Made by a program: the position numbers and the translations under genes
Assembly (NCBI GenBank): GCA_002803225.1
Contig: NXFV01000355.1
Span: 1-37,940, forward strand
Reading direction: 5' to 3'
DNA from: Gamarada debralockiae
Lineage: Eukaryota; Ascomycota; Leotiomycetes; Helotiales; Hyphodiscaceae
Length of the DNA: 37,940 bases
Notes under the pieces: generated by a model
What the model was told of the DNA's origin: nothing
What the model saw: only the letters and a program-made list of their open reading frames with translations
Database searches by the model: none
In this document: piece after piece, positions 1 through 11,062 of the stretch
How the letters are laid out: each line of letters opens with the position of its first letter
Numbering within the stretch: the stretch's first letter is position 1

Positions 1-3000
1 ATCGTCGATGTTTCTTGGATACCTGGCAAAGACGTGCTCTATCAACCCGCTCACATCGTTTGATACGTTATTCTTTAACCTCTGTCTGGAGTCCGGTACA
101 TGAAAGATACACTTCATAGTGATTATGGGTGTTATATGAAGACTGAGGCACGAAGAATATTCGCAACTTGGAGGTTGGAGACAGCCAAAGTGTTAGATAG
201 ACTGATAACTATCTACAATGAAGATTCCAGGAAGAGTACCTCGTAGGCACGAGATCAGGATAGACCCTAGCCATAGCAAACGTTCCCCGTAGTAAATGCT
301 GTCACAGTTACTTCGTACGGCTGCGAAACGCATGGTAAGGATTCTCCTGATCTCTTGACACTTCGGGAGCTTTGAGCATGGGCAACGGACCCCTGTGGTG
401 CATCGGCTCGACATTCCATCGCTTCTCCATATTCAGAATGACCAACCTCACTGAAGAAGAAAGAGTGGCTCACTCTTCCGCTAGCTCTGAGAGAATACTC
501 GTTCGACTCCGTGCTACGCTCTATTCTTGTCATTATCCCCAAATGTTAGAAATCGGGAATAGAAAATAGATGGCACCAAAATGTACGGGGTACTACACCA
601 ATTTCGAAAGTTAGGTGAGGCTTGCATCCTTTTCATGTCAATCTTGCCCTAAAGTAACGGCAACCCTGGAACCCTTGGATAAATATCTCGCCTCTGTTTG
701 GTTGGTCGATGATACCCTCCAATGGTCACCGACGAAGCTATTTCAGGGAATAAATATTAACGAGACAAAAGCTTGCAAAAATGTCATCTTGTTCTCAAGA
801 TTTTCGTTCAAAGCATGAGAGTATACTCAAACCTCCATCTTGCTACTTGAACAAGGGAACCAGGAGTGAGCATATTATTTCGAGAAGTTAGTACCCACAG
901 GTAGACGCGGTGGTGCACAGTCCACCACAACCCGCCCGCGCCGGCTTCCCTTGCAAGGTTATCCCGCAAGCTGTCACCTTCTGGTGTGATAGCCTGACAT
1001 CGGCATAAAGATGCCATCTCCCAGTGTCGATCAGTCTGACTGCGCCCACAATGATTGTCAAGAACGTCGTGGCTTGCGAAAAGGCCGAGTAGTGAGGACG
1101 AAACGAAAATGGATGAACGATGAGCACCCAATCGAATCTCTCGAACGCTGTCCCAAATGATGTCGCCGCCCTGTGGAAGATGCTTCATCCCCATTCTGCT
1201 AACGGTCCCCTCGGTCTTTCATCCCTAACCACAATCAAACCTATCCGTCAGAACATCTGGCTGCACAGCCGTTCTCCACATTTCTTTTCTATCCTAACAG
1301 GTACTCGTATCAGCATAGGTCTGGCTGAGTGCCCCCAGCTACACTGCACCTGCATACTGAAGAATAATCCCTTCTAGCAAGCCAAGGTTCATCGCAGGCA
1401 TCCTCACTGACATTGGTGCTCGTCCAATTATCTACTGTTCAGCAAGAGTCCCCAACACACGATAAGCATCGAAATATGCCGAGGAACAGGCCCTTTTTAT
1501 AAAGAAAATGACCGGGGTTCCGATTGGCTGGGACATTTTTTGGTCCAATTTGTACGAATAAGGCTTGCCATCGACATGCTGTAGCATGACTGCTAGGTAT
1601 GGAAGAAGATCTTCTTATGGAATAGTTAGATCACTGGGTGATGCACAAGCCCATAAGGAGTTAGGGTACAAGGTCAAGCCCGCAGCCGTTTCGCGGTTTC
1701 GATGTAGATTGCACGAGCTTGTCACTGCCCAAATCATGAAGTACCATGCTGGAACCAACAACTATGATAACATTTCGAATAAAAGTTCACGTTCTATACC
1801 AGGTTAGAGTATCATAACCCAAGGGGCTTAGTCTACCGGATATCTCTATGATGAAATTTGAGGGCCATATGCGGGACGATCTGGACTTTAAGTGAAAGAT
1901 TTTAACTCCAAAGAAAAATCCTACCCATCATCTGAACTGAGAAGAAAGAACTTTAGAATTGTAGGACTCTTCGGGACTATATAACGGTGTGATTATATTA
2001 TAGTTCAGGACATCTGCAGCGTAAAATAAATACAAGTGCTTGTAGAGTTATCTAGCTGCAAGACCAACTATCCTGGTCGACAAAAAAGCACAGCCCAACG
2101 AGACAGGATATGCCTGTCCCCCCGCCATCTCATACATCACCCATCAAGTTGAGCCATGTTCAGCCAAGGGGGACCAAGACAAGGCCAGAGCTTACATTTC
2201 CACACGTTTGCGAGTGTCAAATGTGCCGAACAAATCGCAAGTCTTCCTGCCAGGACTCGGTCCGCACTATCCGTTCGGCAGCTTGCAGTCCCAAACGTGT
2301 CCCTGCTCGGTATTGAATGTTTCCATCGGGGAATTTTAGCTGCACCTTCCAGGCGATCTTGGGGCTTTCCTTGTGGCCGCAGAAATCGCTGGCCTCCATG
2401 CAAGCCACTACTCACACTAACCTGGAGCTACTGCGTCTGCCTTTCTACCGGCTTGCTTCTAACCAACACGAGTATAATCCACGTCTCTTACTTAAGTTCT
2501 GTTCTAGTATTTACTACGTACTCTTACTTAAGTCTGCTGGACTGTATCGTCTCCCGAGGGTTTTTCAACCAGTTTTTACCAATTCCTGGTCCTGCGTGAC
2601 TGCCACTGAGGAGAATCCTTTTTATTTACAGACCGGACCTCCTGAGCCCTCCAACGTACTCAAATCAAAGGCTACATCTTACACTACGCCTTCTATGACC
2701 CAAGTACGAATCTTCAACTATTTCCAACCTCCACTTTTAGCGCCATTACGTCTCAATCAAATTTACCTTCACGCCAAACCCCTGGCGATTGTATCTACCT
2801 GAGCCCTTCTCCGCTTGTGAGACCCTTCTGGAGAATTTTCATCACCGGCATGTGCAGCGGCCCGTTGATCTGTCATTCCTAAGTGTGTCGGGCTACCCGC
2901 AGACATACATAAGCCCGCTCTCGCCTCGAATTCGATCTTCAAATCACATTTCATCATATATCACGGCGGCCTCCAAAGGATATCTGAACGCATTTCCACC

Positions 3001-3557
3001 AATGCACCCTCAATATTGCTTCTATTAGTGACGTACCAAGGCCAGAACAACTGATCGACATAAGAGCAGATCTTGAGCTCTATCCACAGCCAGCATTTGT
3101 CTACTGTCCGCAGCATTCTTAAGCTTAAGAGGCAATTTGGCTACGATACCTCAGGAGAACTTCTCTCCACGACGCCATTCCAAAGAAAGAGTTCTAAATC
3201 GCAACGCTGGCCACCGAAATCTTAACTCCGGCGTTCTTGTCGGGTCTAAACTCAAATCCGATTGCGGAAGGTAGACTTTGGGAGGGTACGTATACTCCGT
3301 TCGATCCATGGCCTTGGTGTTACTCCCTTTTGGTCATGCCTAAAGGCGGTGTTGAACATCACTCGAGACTTTTTAGAATTTCTCCTTTGTACGCGTACAA
3401 CTGTACAGCGTGTACAAGTACTCTTTTGCGCGTGCGATGACGACAATAAAACTTGCATGGTTGATATCGAATATCTGCTAATAATAGTAATTCAGACTCA
3501 AGCGCTCCCGCTCATTTCTTTTCCTCCTTCGTATCTAGAAGGACGGCCGCGCTTGGG
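1..3557. other. no recognisable gene; upstream region of the homeobox gene
   Basis: Both strands were read. Only short open frames of 60-160 codons occur, with no recognisable motif, no convincing splice sites and frequent stops. A minus-strand frame at about 808-1194 and one at about 2137-2415 have protein-like composition but match nothing I know and break quickly. The part from about 2.4 to 3.5 kb is pyrimidine-rich on the plus strand and leads into the homeobox gene, so it may hold that gene's promoter and 5' UTR (inference). Confidence 0.5.
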
Positions 3558-5014
3558 ATGGACTTGCCCCCCTCTAGGTACTCACCTCAATCGCAGTTGA
3601 ACGAGCACAGTCCGCACTCATCCAGCATGTCGACGTTAGCTCTGCAAACGTCGTCAGTACTTCCCTCTCCAAGACACATGTTGTGGGAAGATACACGGCC
3701 ACTGGAAAATTCTTGCAAACCACGGTCACCCACGGATAGGAAAGAGAAGGTTGAACTTCCTTCTATACAACAGGTATGGGCGTCGACATGGATTTCTAAA
3801 GAGCAATATTGACATGCTGCAGGCCATCCCGGAAATTCAACTACGAACAGGCCGAGGAACAGAACCAGAGTATCGAACTGATTCAACTTCGTACTCTCCG
3901 TCGGCTGGTCTGGGAGCTTTAATCACGCCACCAGAATATATTCAATCGCCGTCTCTACACAAACGAAGGAGGCTTTCGGCGGATGATGACATCGATGCTC
4001 AGTCCAGAGATCATGTCGTTCCAATGATTTACAGGAGCCCATCAAGGCCTTCGCGAAGTCCAAATGCAGCGACGTCGCCAACAACTTCTGCTAGGCGAGC
4101 TAACGCATTCTCATCCGCCGAGTCTTGGACAAGCTCTACCCGTACCAGCCCTTACATTCCCCCACAAAGACTCACGGGAATACAATCACCGCCCCCATTT
4201 GATTCTTCGAGCATCAACCGATCAGAGTGTAGACCGACATTACCCAGTCTTCCATCGCTAACTTTTGACCGTGGGCCAACTCAGGCACCCAGAGGTGGAA
4301 GCAATTGGAACGAATACGCACTGGAGGCGACTCGGTCAGGGGCGCAGACCTACCCCCAGCTATCTGCATCCTTCGACCCCCCACCATCTTCTTATCACCG
4401 GCCCTCGCTCTCATATGGGTACCAACAACCTCGTGGCCAATCGTACTCCGGCCCGTCATCTCTTTCACTCGATCGAACACCCTTTTCGGCAAACAGCCAC
4501 CACCACCCAGGTTACCCAGGAGGTAATTACTCTTACGGCATGGGGATCAATGATGGAAGCGATGGCAAGCAGCGCAAGCGGAGGGGTAACTTGCCGAAGG
4601 AGACGACAGATAAACTCAGAGCTTGGTTTGTTGCCCACTTGCAGCATCCGTACCCGACGGAGGATGAGAAACAAGGATTGATGAGGCAGACGGGTTTGCA
4701 AATGAGTAAGTTGCCAGGTGAAGCACTTGTATATACAATGCTAACTCCTAGCGTTAGATCAAATTTCAAACTGGTTCATTAACGCTCGGCGACGTCAACT
4801 TCCAGCAATGATCAATAACGCCAGAGCGGAGTCAGATGTGAGGTCAGCGCGAGCCGGTGACCGAGGTGAAGGGACAAGTGACTACGGAGATGAGAGGGAT
4901 AAGAGAGCCGGCCTTCCTCTGGGAGATAGTGATGGTGAAGGGAGCTACGACGATGAATGCGATACTGGACTAAGACATGCAGTTCAGGGGTTACCGAAGA
5001 GGGAGAGCATTTGA
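3558..5014 (+). CDS. TALE/KN-type homeodomain transcription factor, 3 exons, 451 aa
   Basis: Predicted exons are 3558-3773, 3823-4705 and 4758-5014. Intron 1 (49 bp) is GTATGG...CTGCAG; intron 2 (52 bp) is GTAAGT...GTTAG with a perfect CTAAC branch site. Joining them puts together a homeodomain at residues about 322-381: basic KQRKRRGNLPK, then a helix with the TALE-type HPYPTEDEK insertion, then recognition helix QISNWFINARRRQLP. Intron 2 splits an Asn codon just before that helix. The N-terminal 320 residues are Ser/Pro/Tyr-rich and probably disordered; the C-terminus after the homeodomain is acidic. TALE factors are nuclear DNA-binding proteins; fungal members have been tied to development and morphogenesis, but the targets of this one cannot be read from sequence. 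The ATG at 3558 opens the first exon in frame (MDLPPSRYSPQ). No lesion is seen. Confidence 0.9.
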
Positions 5015-6446
5015 TAAACTCCACGATTTCTATTCTCGAATACTCTTAGGGGTTTGCAAATGTGGAGTTATTGCTATACCAAGGGGAGGGGGGCTTTGGC
5101 TTTGGTCATTGAAAAGTTCCACGGAAGGGAACCAGAAGCAAAATTGCAGGCCTCGAGCTTTCCACCAAGGGGGTCATGGGTTCATAGCAGAGATGGAGAG
5201 AAAAGAGCTCCGCCAGAGATGGTGGCGAATTACAGACGTGGCAAGCCACAAGGAAAAGGAACCCAGGACTTACACCAAGTCATCGTCAAACTTGGCCGCA
5301 TGGGTCACGGATTTGCATAGCATAGCGAAGGGTAGCAGTTTGTAAAACAAAACTTGAGCGCTTTTGTCAGCTTCATAAATTTTATGAAACCTGTACAATT
5401 AGAAAACAAAACTTAAGTGTCACACTTTGAGCCAGTCGCAATAATTTCCTCAGAGAGGCCATTGACTGACAGCGTTTTGACGGGCAGACCGCACTCAGCC
5501 ACGGGCATCGACGCGGCTGTCAGGCGCTATGAACACCGTTACGAGTCCATCCTGGATTTAAGCAGGCCCCAGTCGCTGGCCGCCTTGACCTCTATGATAT
5601 CCATAAGTTTAACCTCTCCCCTATATCATACTTTACCCAGAACCTGGAACTTAGGAGATCTACAGTATTAGAAGAAAATTATGAAAAAGTAAAGAAACCT
5701 TGGTGTGGCCGAGGCCATCAAAAAAACTACGTCCATTGCTTCTCCTGGCTACCATAAGGCCAACTGTCCACCTGTGCTTACAGCCACACCATTATTGTCA
5801 CCTTACAACTTGGCAGCCTTTGCCAAGCCTTGTGACGTTGAAATTTGACAAGGATGGCTAGTGCGAATTTAATTTTCCGTTGTTTCCGAGTTGTGGCGCT
5901 ACTTGGCTTCTAGGGTGGTATGGTTTGAAGATTGACTGCCGGCAGTGATTTAGAGTTGCGTTTGACAGCTGCCTAGCCTATCCAAGCCCCTCGACTCGAC
6001 TGAGCCGAGGGATGATCTAGTTGCCGTGATATAGAGTTTACTTCTACACTTGGCAAAAATAAGAAATATAGAAGCATTTTTGATTCTGGACTTCGTTTGT
6101 GTATGTATGAGGGAATGAGGTTAGATTATAGTAAACACATTATGAAAGGAGATTGTCTCACCAATTGGCGCAGGCGAAGGAGAGTCAAACTTGGCGTCTT
6201 TTGACACATGTACAAAAGCTCTACTTGAACACTCGGCGCTCAGACTCCGAGAAGTCCATAAGAGAGAACCTCGGTTTAGATCGCATTTTCCAAAAATCGA
6301 TGTTTATCAAAAGGGGGGATCGTCGTCGGCAGTCATGCTTTAGGCACGCTTCTCTATCAGTCACGATCAAGCTTCTCACTTAGAAGTCAATAAGTCAACT
6401 GTATGAATCTTGTTCCTCGGCACGAATTGATGTGCTGTCAATTCAC

Positions 6447-6546
6447 ATTACACCACCCCCCGCCCCCTCTGAATTGAGGTTAAAATTTTCTAGGTGGTTC
6501 CATACTAAAAATTAACCTCAATTTAAGGGGGAGGAGTGTATTAAAA
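6447..6546. repeat. imperfect inverted repeat (hairpin) of about 100 bp
   Basis: The left arm reads ...CCCCTCTGAATTGAGGTTAA and the right arm TTAACCTCAATTTAAGGGGG..., reverse complementary over about 20 bp with two or three mismatches. Pairing extends more loosely outward (TTACACCACCCC against GGAGTGTATTAA) and inward (AAATTTT...TAG against CTAAAAATT). The loop is about 15-20 nt. It resembles a small MITE-like hairpin, but no clear target-site duplication was identified and no second copy was noticed here. Confidence 0.55.
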
Positions 6547-7270
6547 GTCCTTGACATCTTCCAGCTCCGGAGTCGGATCGTTTTTGGTCCCAGACTCTTT
6601 ACTTATTGGTCCCTCTCCGACTTTGCCGCACACGGCAAGCACAGGCACAGGACCCTGAATCCGTTTTCTCTTGGATCTCCGCGGTCCTCAGGGGCCCTGG
6701 GCAGAACCAAGGCAGCAAAAACAAATTCTAGTTCAGCTCCAAAAGGAAACTTAATCAATCTGGCATATACTGCATTAATACTGAATAATGAAAAATGACA
6801 ATGATATTCGCGAAAGAATACTTCCCTTTTTTTCCTCAAAATCCTCACAGCCAACCAACATGAAATTAAGCTTTCTCACCGCTCCCTGACGTAAATCCTT
6901 CAGGGTACCAATGCATGACGTCGCAATAGCTGTCAGTCAACTTCCCTGTCCCGCGCCCGATCGGTTAGCACCCCTTAACCAACCACAGTAATTGCCGTCC
7001 GTGCAACCCTCGCACAATAATCCGTGCTGATATTGCCGATGATCTGCGAACGTCCCGTCCGACGGCACAGCGTGGACGAGGATCATTTAAATGCTCTACG
7101 GTAGGTGTCGCCTTGTCAGATCTGCGTGGAAGCCGCTGATACTGAGCCGCTTTATGCAGCGTAGCCCAACCTGTGGTGGGGACCATCTGTTTGTGAGGGG
7201 GCGATTATCGCCGCAGGGAGATCAGGTCCGGGGATTCTGTAACATTGCGTTTGGTTTCGGATACGTCAGT

Positions 7271-7362
7271 TATTCGTTGCTCGGTGCAAAGTTGTACCTA
7301 GAAGAATACGGAAAATGCGAAAGTTCTAGCAATTCGTTCCTCGGTTCAAAGTTGTACCCAGA
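7271..7362. repeat. two-copy direct repeat, 32 bp, 60-bp period
   Basis: Copies at 7271-7302 and 7331-7362 share 28 of 32 bases, including the invariant core CAAAGTTGTACC. The spacing of exactly 60 bp keeps reading frame: a plus-strand frame at 7091-7372 would encode SYSLLGAKLYLEEYGK followed by SNSFLGSKLYPDD. I do not recognise that frame as a gene. Confidence 0.7.
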
Positions 7363-7892
7363 TGATCGATGATTCATGGAGTCTTTAAATTTGATATCGG
7401 CGGGATCACGAGGTGTGAGTGCAGTCGCTCTAAAAATTCTTCGAACAACACGGCCACTCTTCCAAAAAGTCTGGTTGTGAATGACCAGTATGAAAGATGA
7501 ATCTCGATTCAGTTGCTCCAACATCTGCTACCGGAAACTGCGGGGTGGAAGCCATGACAGATTGTGGGGACTTAGCTTCTTCGGCTTTGTCAAGACCTCG
7601 ACCCGATTGGAAAACAGAGACTTAATTCGCAAATGAGCTGGAAATCATGGGCTATCGAGAAATCGTGATTTTATTATTTTGGGAACTTTCATACAATGCA
7701 TGCGTGTCGGAGAGGAATTTGCCTCGCCGGGAGAATTGCTCAAGTGAAAAATTTCTTAGCGGGCGCGAAAATCTCTTTGAAGTCCAGCTTATATTTGCCA
7801 TCTCAGCCAGCGCACATCGTCTCATCACGCAGCTTGTTTGAGCTTCAAACCCAACTTACGTTGAGCCTGGAAAACTCGTGATGGCTGTCGCA

Positions 7893-8420
7893 CTAGTCAA
7901 TCCATACTGCAACACAAACCCCCATCTTCCAACTATCGGCGCCCGGCAATATCTCAGGTACAGTAATATTCCCCCTATTCTCCCTAATTTCGGTACTATT
8001 AACTGGAAACAACTTATCCTTCTCCGTCACAAAATCAGGCGTAATCGGTCCATCCTCCGTATACCCCATCACCAACTCCAGTATTCCAATTGGGACAGTC
8101 AAATTCCGCGCATTAAAGCGCCAGCTACGTACCGTCTTGCCATATGTTCCCAGCAGGACCTCCATTATCGATAAATCGATGGATGCAGGCATTTTCGGCT
8201 CGATGAGATACCCGGATTTGACTTCGAAGACGTGGGAATGCCAGAGTTGACGTTCTTCCATGTCGAGGATTGAGAATAGAGTGGGAGAGATAATGTATGC
8301 GATGCCGGCGAGGTGCGTGGGAGCTGCCTTGGTGCTGTAGATGGCGAGTAGATGAAATCGTCTGAGAGGATGGCGAGGAGAGAGGTGAGGCAGTGGAACT
8401 TGGTCTGCATTATGAGGATT
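7893..8420 (-). pseudogene. oil-body-associated protein (OBAP, DUF1264) relic, 5' part missing and frameshifted
   Basis: The minus strand encodes the conserved C-terminal part of the DUF1264/OBAP family: GIAYIISPTLF, then EERQLWHSHVFEVKSG, then GTYGKT, then a tail ending in PGADSWKMG. These correspond to the family's usual IEYIIS, LWHSHEYEVKSG and GTYGKT blocks. Upstream the similarity continues in another frame: around 8350-8400 the residues FHC...SDDF, which normally precede QCAIYDS, lie one base out of phase with AIYSTKA. Before that a possible splice acceptor (TAATGCAG, about 8403) leads to no recognisable first exon. The family is normally over 200 residues with a conserved N-terminal half, absent here. 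OBAPs associate with lipid bodies in plants; the fungal role is unclear. A non-functional remnant is the simplest reading; an unrecognised short upstream exon is the alternative. Confidence 0.72.
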
Positions 8421-9691
8421 TTTGGAGGGATAATTCTGTACTGAAAATCTGAGAAATGCCTCTGCTGGAATTGTTGGACGAAAAGAGTAACTTGTGGAAT
8501 GTTTCCTTCTCATCAACCAGTCACTAGACTATTTATGCTCTCTTGGAAAGCTCAACGAAGCTTTCAGAAAGACATCTAGATCGTCTTCATCTTTTACTAT
8601 ACAACAAAGATGCTGACTTAATCCTCACTTGCGTTTCATTTTCAATTTCTGCATCATTTCTGCATCTCTGCCATATATACTCACCTACTGCTCGTGGAAT
8701 TCTATTCTCACAGCGCGATGTACCGCGATATCAAAAACTCAAAAGTTTCTTTGCCCCTGACAAAACGAAAGCAGCCAATACTTCTTTGGAATTACCTCGC
8801 TTGTACTTCAGGACCTGGAGGAACTTGCTCGTCTAATCGCCGACTGTAATATACACGGCTACTACATGTCGGCATCAACCTTGCACGAAAAATTATCGCG
8901 ATGCATAAGACAGATGGATATATGGTAGCATTAAAGTATGGGTTATCCGTTGAGTGTGGCTTCTGGCAGTTGAAAGGTTCCCGGTACTCCCGGACGGCGC
9001 ATCGATATGTGCTTAAAAATGCTTACAGTACTTTAATAATCCGTGATATGCCGAAAACACACCAAAACCCATCATCTTCTCTAAGATTAAAAACACCACG
9101 CTTCTGAAACTTACAAGGATAATGAGTATTATCAATTAATAGATTACAAATAATTCTATCTTTTGGATTTTAATTTTAATCAAGGGTTGTTTTGTTATAT
9201 AGGCCTAAAGTTCCTTGATTTTGAGAACCCTTTTTGATTATCTACGCGTTTTAAGCGAAATCTGGACATAAAACCCGACCTTACACTTTATGCCTTTGTT
9301 GCTTATTTATTTTGGAATATAATATCATAAGATTCGAGTATATTATATAAATGCTGCTTTTCTATCATATTTACAACTCTGAAGAAAAAATAAGTCTGTT
9401 GTGTTGGGTGATATAAAGTGGGAAGATAGAGGGGCAAAAAGTGACAATTTTTAATAATCTCACTTATTTTCTTACTAAACAATATTATAAATGCACGCCT
9501 TTTTCGTGGCTAAATGATTGCCTTCCAATAAAATCAAATCCCAAACCGCAAGTGATAGAAAATGTTGGTGTAGGATTATGAATTATCAAAGTTCTAGCAT
9601 TTTTGTGGTGTGGCCGAATCACGGATTATTATTCCGCCCTACTGTACTTGTTGCCTTGCAGCTATTATGAGGACTACCAAGTGCTCGGTCG

Positions 9692-9714
9692 CTCTCTCTC
9701 TCTCTCTCTCTCTC
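9692..9714. repeat. (CT)n microsatellite
   Basis: An uninterrupted run of roughly eleven to twelve CT units is followed by a T-rich, pyrimidine-only stretch to about 9736. Confidence 0.9.
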
Positions 9715-10432
9715 CTTTTTTTCCCCTTCTTTTTTCGGTCTTCTCGGTCCTTTCGCTCTATCGCTATTTTTCTCATTCTCTCATGCCGTTTCAACCATTC
9801 GATGTTCGGAACAATGGGATTCCAAAGTACTGACCCTTTTCTGCTCAAAGCCACGAAGAAGCTGTCCCGAAGGCCCTCGATAGGGATATGTTGTAGGTGC
9901 CGGCATTTTATTTTCGAATCTTTATTCTTGAGCTATAAATGGTGTGATTAAGAGCGCGAACAACTTCGGTTGCTGACTTTGGCGTTCCTGGTTTCTGTCC
10001 TGCTCCAAAGTCATCCTCACTTTGATTCTGTCAAGTCATGAGCATTTCATTTCTCTAAAGCCATTCAACGACTTACATCCTAAATTCTCGCAGCAATTTA
10101 CCTTCTTCGATGGCGTATAAAAGACCAGCCCAGTTCTCTTGAACATTGCCATCGGTGCCGCGAATGAGCTCGCGGTCGCGGTCGCGTTCGCGACGAGTGT
10201 TCCGACAGCGGCTGATTTGGCACCCCATGGTACTATGGCCTTGAGCCTGAACGGAGTCGTGACATTTATCATCTTCCCAGCCTATTCGGCGCCGTGGTGA
10301 GTGTTGACGACGCCAGTGAGTTATGGCTCTGGGTAGCTGTGAAAAGTGTGAAATCAGCAATCGTTCAATCAATGTGAACGATTAGAGCAAGCGGGATTCG
10401 TAAGAAGTTCTGCATATTCAGGCTGACTTAGC

Positions 10433-10523
10433 GGATGCTCAGGGCTTAGCTTAGGTTAGAGCGGCTACTGATCAGGTTCAAAGACGGAAATGGAAAATGG
10501 TCATATCGAGATTCCGATCTCAG
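10433..10523. repeat. dispersed repeat, copy A (mutated)
   Basis: About 90 bp matches 14228-14317 in the same orientation, with blocks ATGCTCAGGGCT, AGGTTAGAGCG, CAAAGAC, GAAATGGAAAAT and AGATTCCG in the same order. Where copy B has GCTCAGCTCAGG this copy has GCTTAGCTTAGG, two CpA-to-TpA differences. Element type unknown. Confidence 0.7.
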
Positions 10524-11062
10524 ATTCGCTATTATATGATCTGCTTCCTCACCCTCAAGCTCAGATAGTCATCCGCCGCCTTTGCTGAGATTGGCTCAGG
10601 CCCGAGTCAGATTCGGTCCGGCTCTAATCAAAGTCCGCTCACCACCTCACCATCTCACCAGAAACTGTTAAATTTTTAGGAGGGGCCCGAAAAGGCTCCT
10701 TCTCCTTGACAAGGGGGCCGAAACCTATTACCAGTATAAAATCACACCATCTAGCAGCTAGAACTCGTCCTAAGATAGAAACCTCATAGATGTATTCGGT
10801 ATTTGTGCTACGTGGACTGTATTTCCTTGTAGTCGAACATAACTCTTCTCCTCTTTATACTAAGGTACCCCATAGCAAATAATGCATGATATAGGCCGGT
10901 AAGCCAAATATTATGGTTCACTTATCATGATTTGCTGGCCTGTGTAAGCTACTTGGGCAGAGGTAATCTTGTTGGTAGTGAGATTGCATATTATAGTATA
11001 TTAAGTGGAATTGCTACAAATGCGATAGTGGAAACTGGATAATGAAACGTCATTGGTTAATA

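Larger units (their letters stand above)
5015..7892. other. gene-poor region
   Basis: After the homeobox stop the plus strand stays open in short pieces (about 5054-5320), which I read as 3' UTR. At 5344-5355 and 5403-5414 the 12-mer AAAACAAAACTT occurs twice, with an 8-bp-arm palindrome TTCATAAA/TTTATGAA (5382-5398) between them. Further on I see only short frames without recognisable domains, plus the hairpin and the direct repeat listed separately. Confidence 0.5.
8517..11062. other. gene-poor, partly AT-rich region
   Basis: About 9100-9600 is conspicuously AT-rich with stops in every frame. A (CT)n tract follows at about 9692-9714. About 10150-10310 is locally GC-rich and open on both strands (for example a plus-strand frame with AIGAANELAVAVAFATSVP), but I cannot assign it to a family. 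A copy of a dispersed repeat lies at 10433-10523. Nothing else is supported. Confidence 0.5.

Noticed and set aside
480..520. Possible tRNA B-box (GTTCGACTCC)
   Set aside because: No matching A-box or cloverleaf stems at proper spacing; no tRNA was found elsewhere in the window either.
808..1194. 128-codon minus-strand frame that looked faintly transporter-like
   Set aside because: No transporter motif could be confirmed, hydrophobic spacing is wrong and the frame does not extend through plausible introns.
2156..2802. Two overlapping plus-strand frames of 147 and 161 codons
   Set aside because: Ser/Leu/Tyr-rich, low-information translation of pyrimidine-rich DNA without recognisable motifs or splice logic.
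5054..5320. 88-codon plus-strand frame after the homeobox gene
   Set aside because: No domain and no start context; directly follows the homeobox stop and is best read as 3' UTR.
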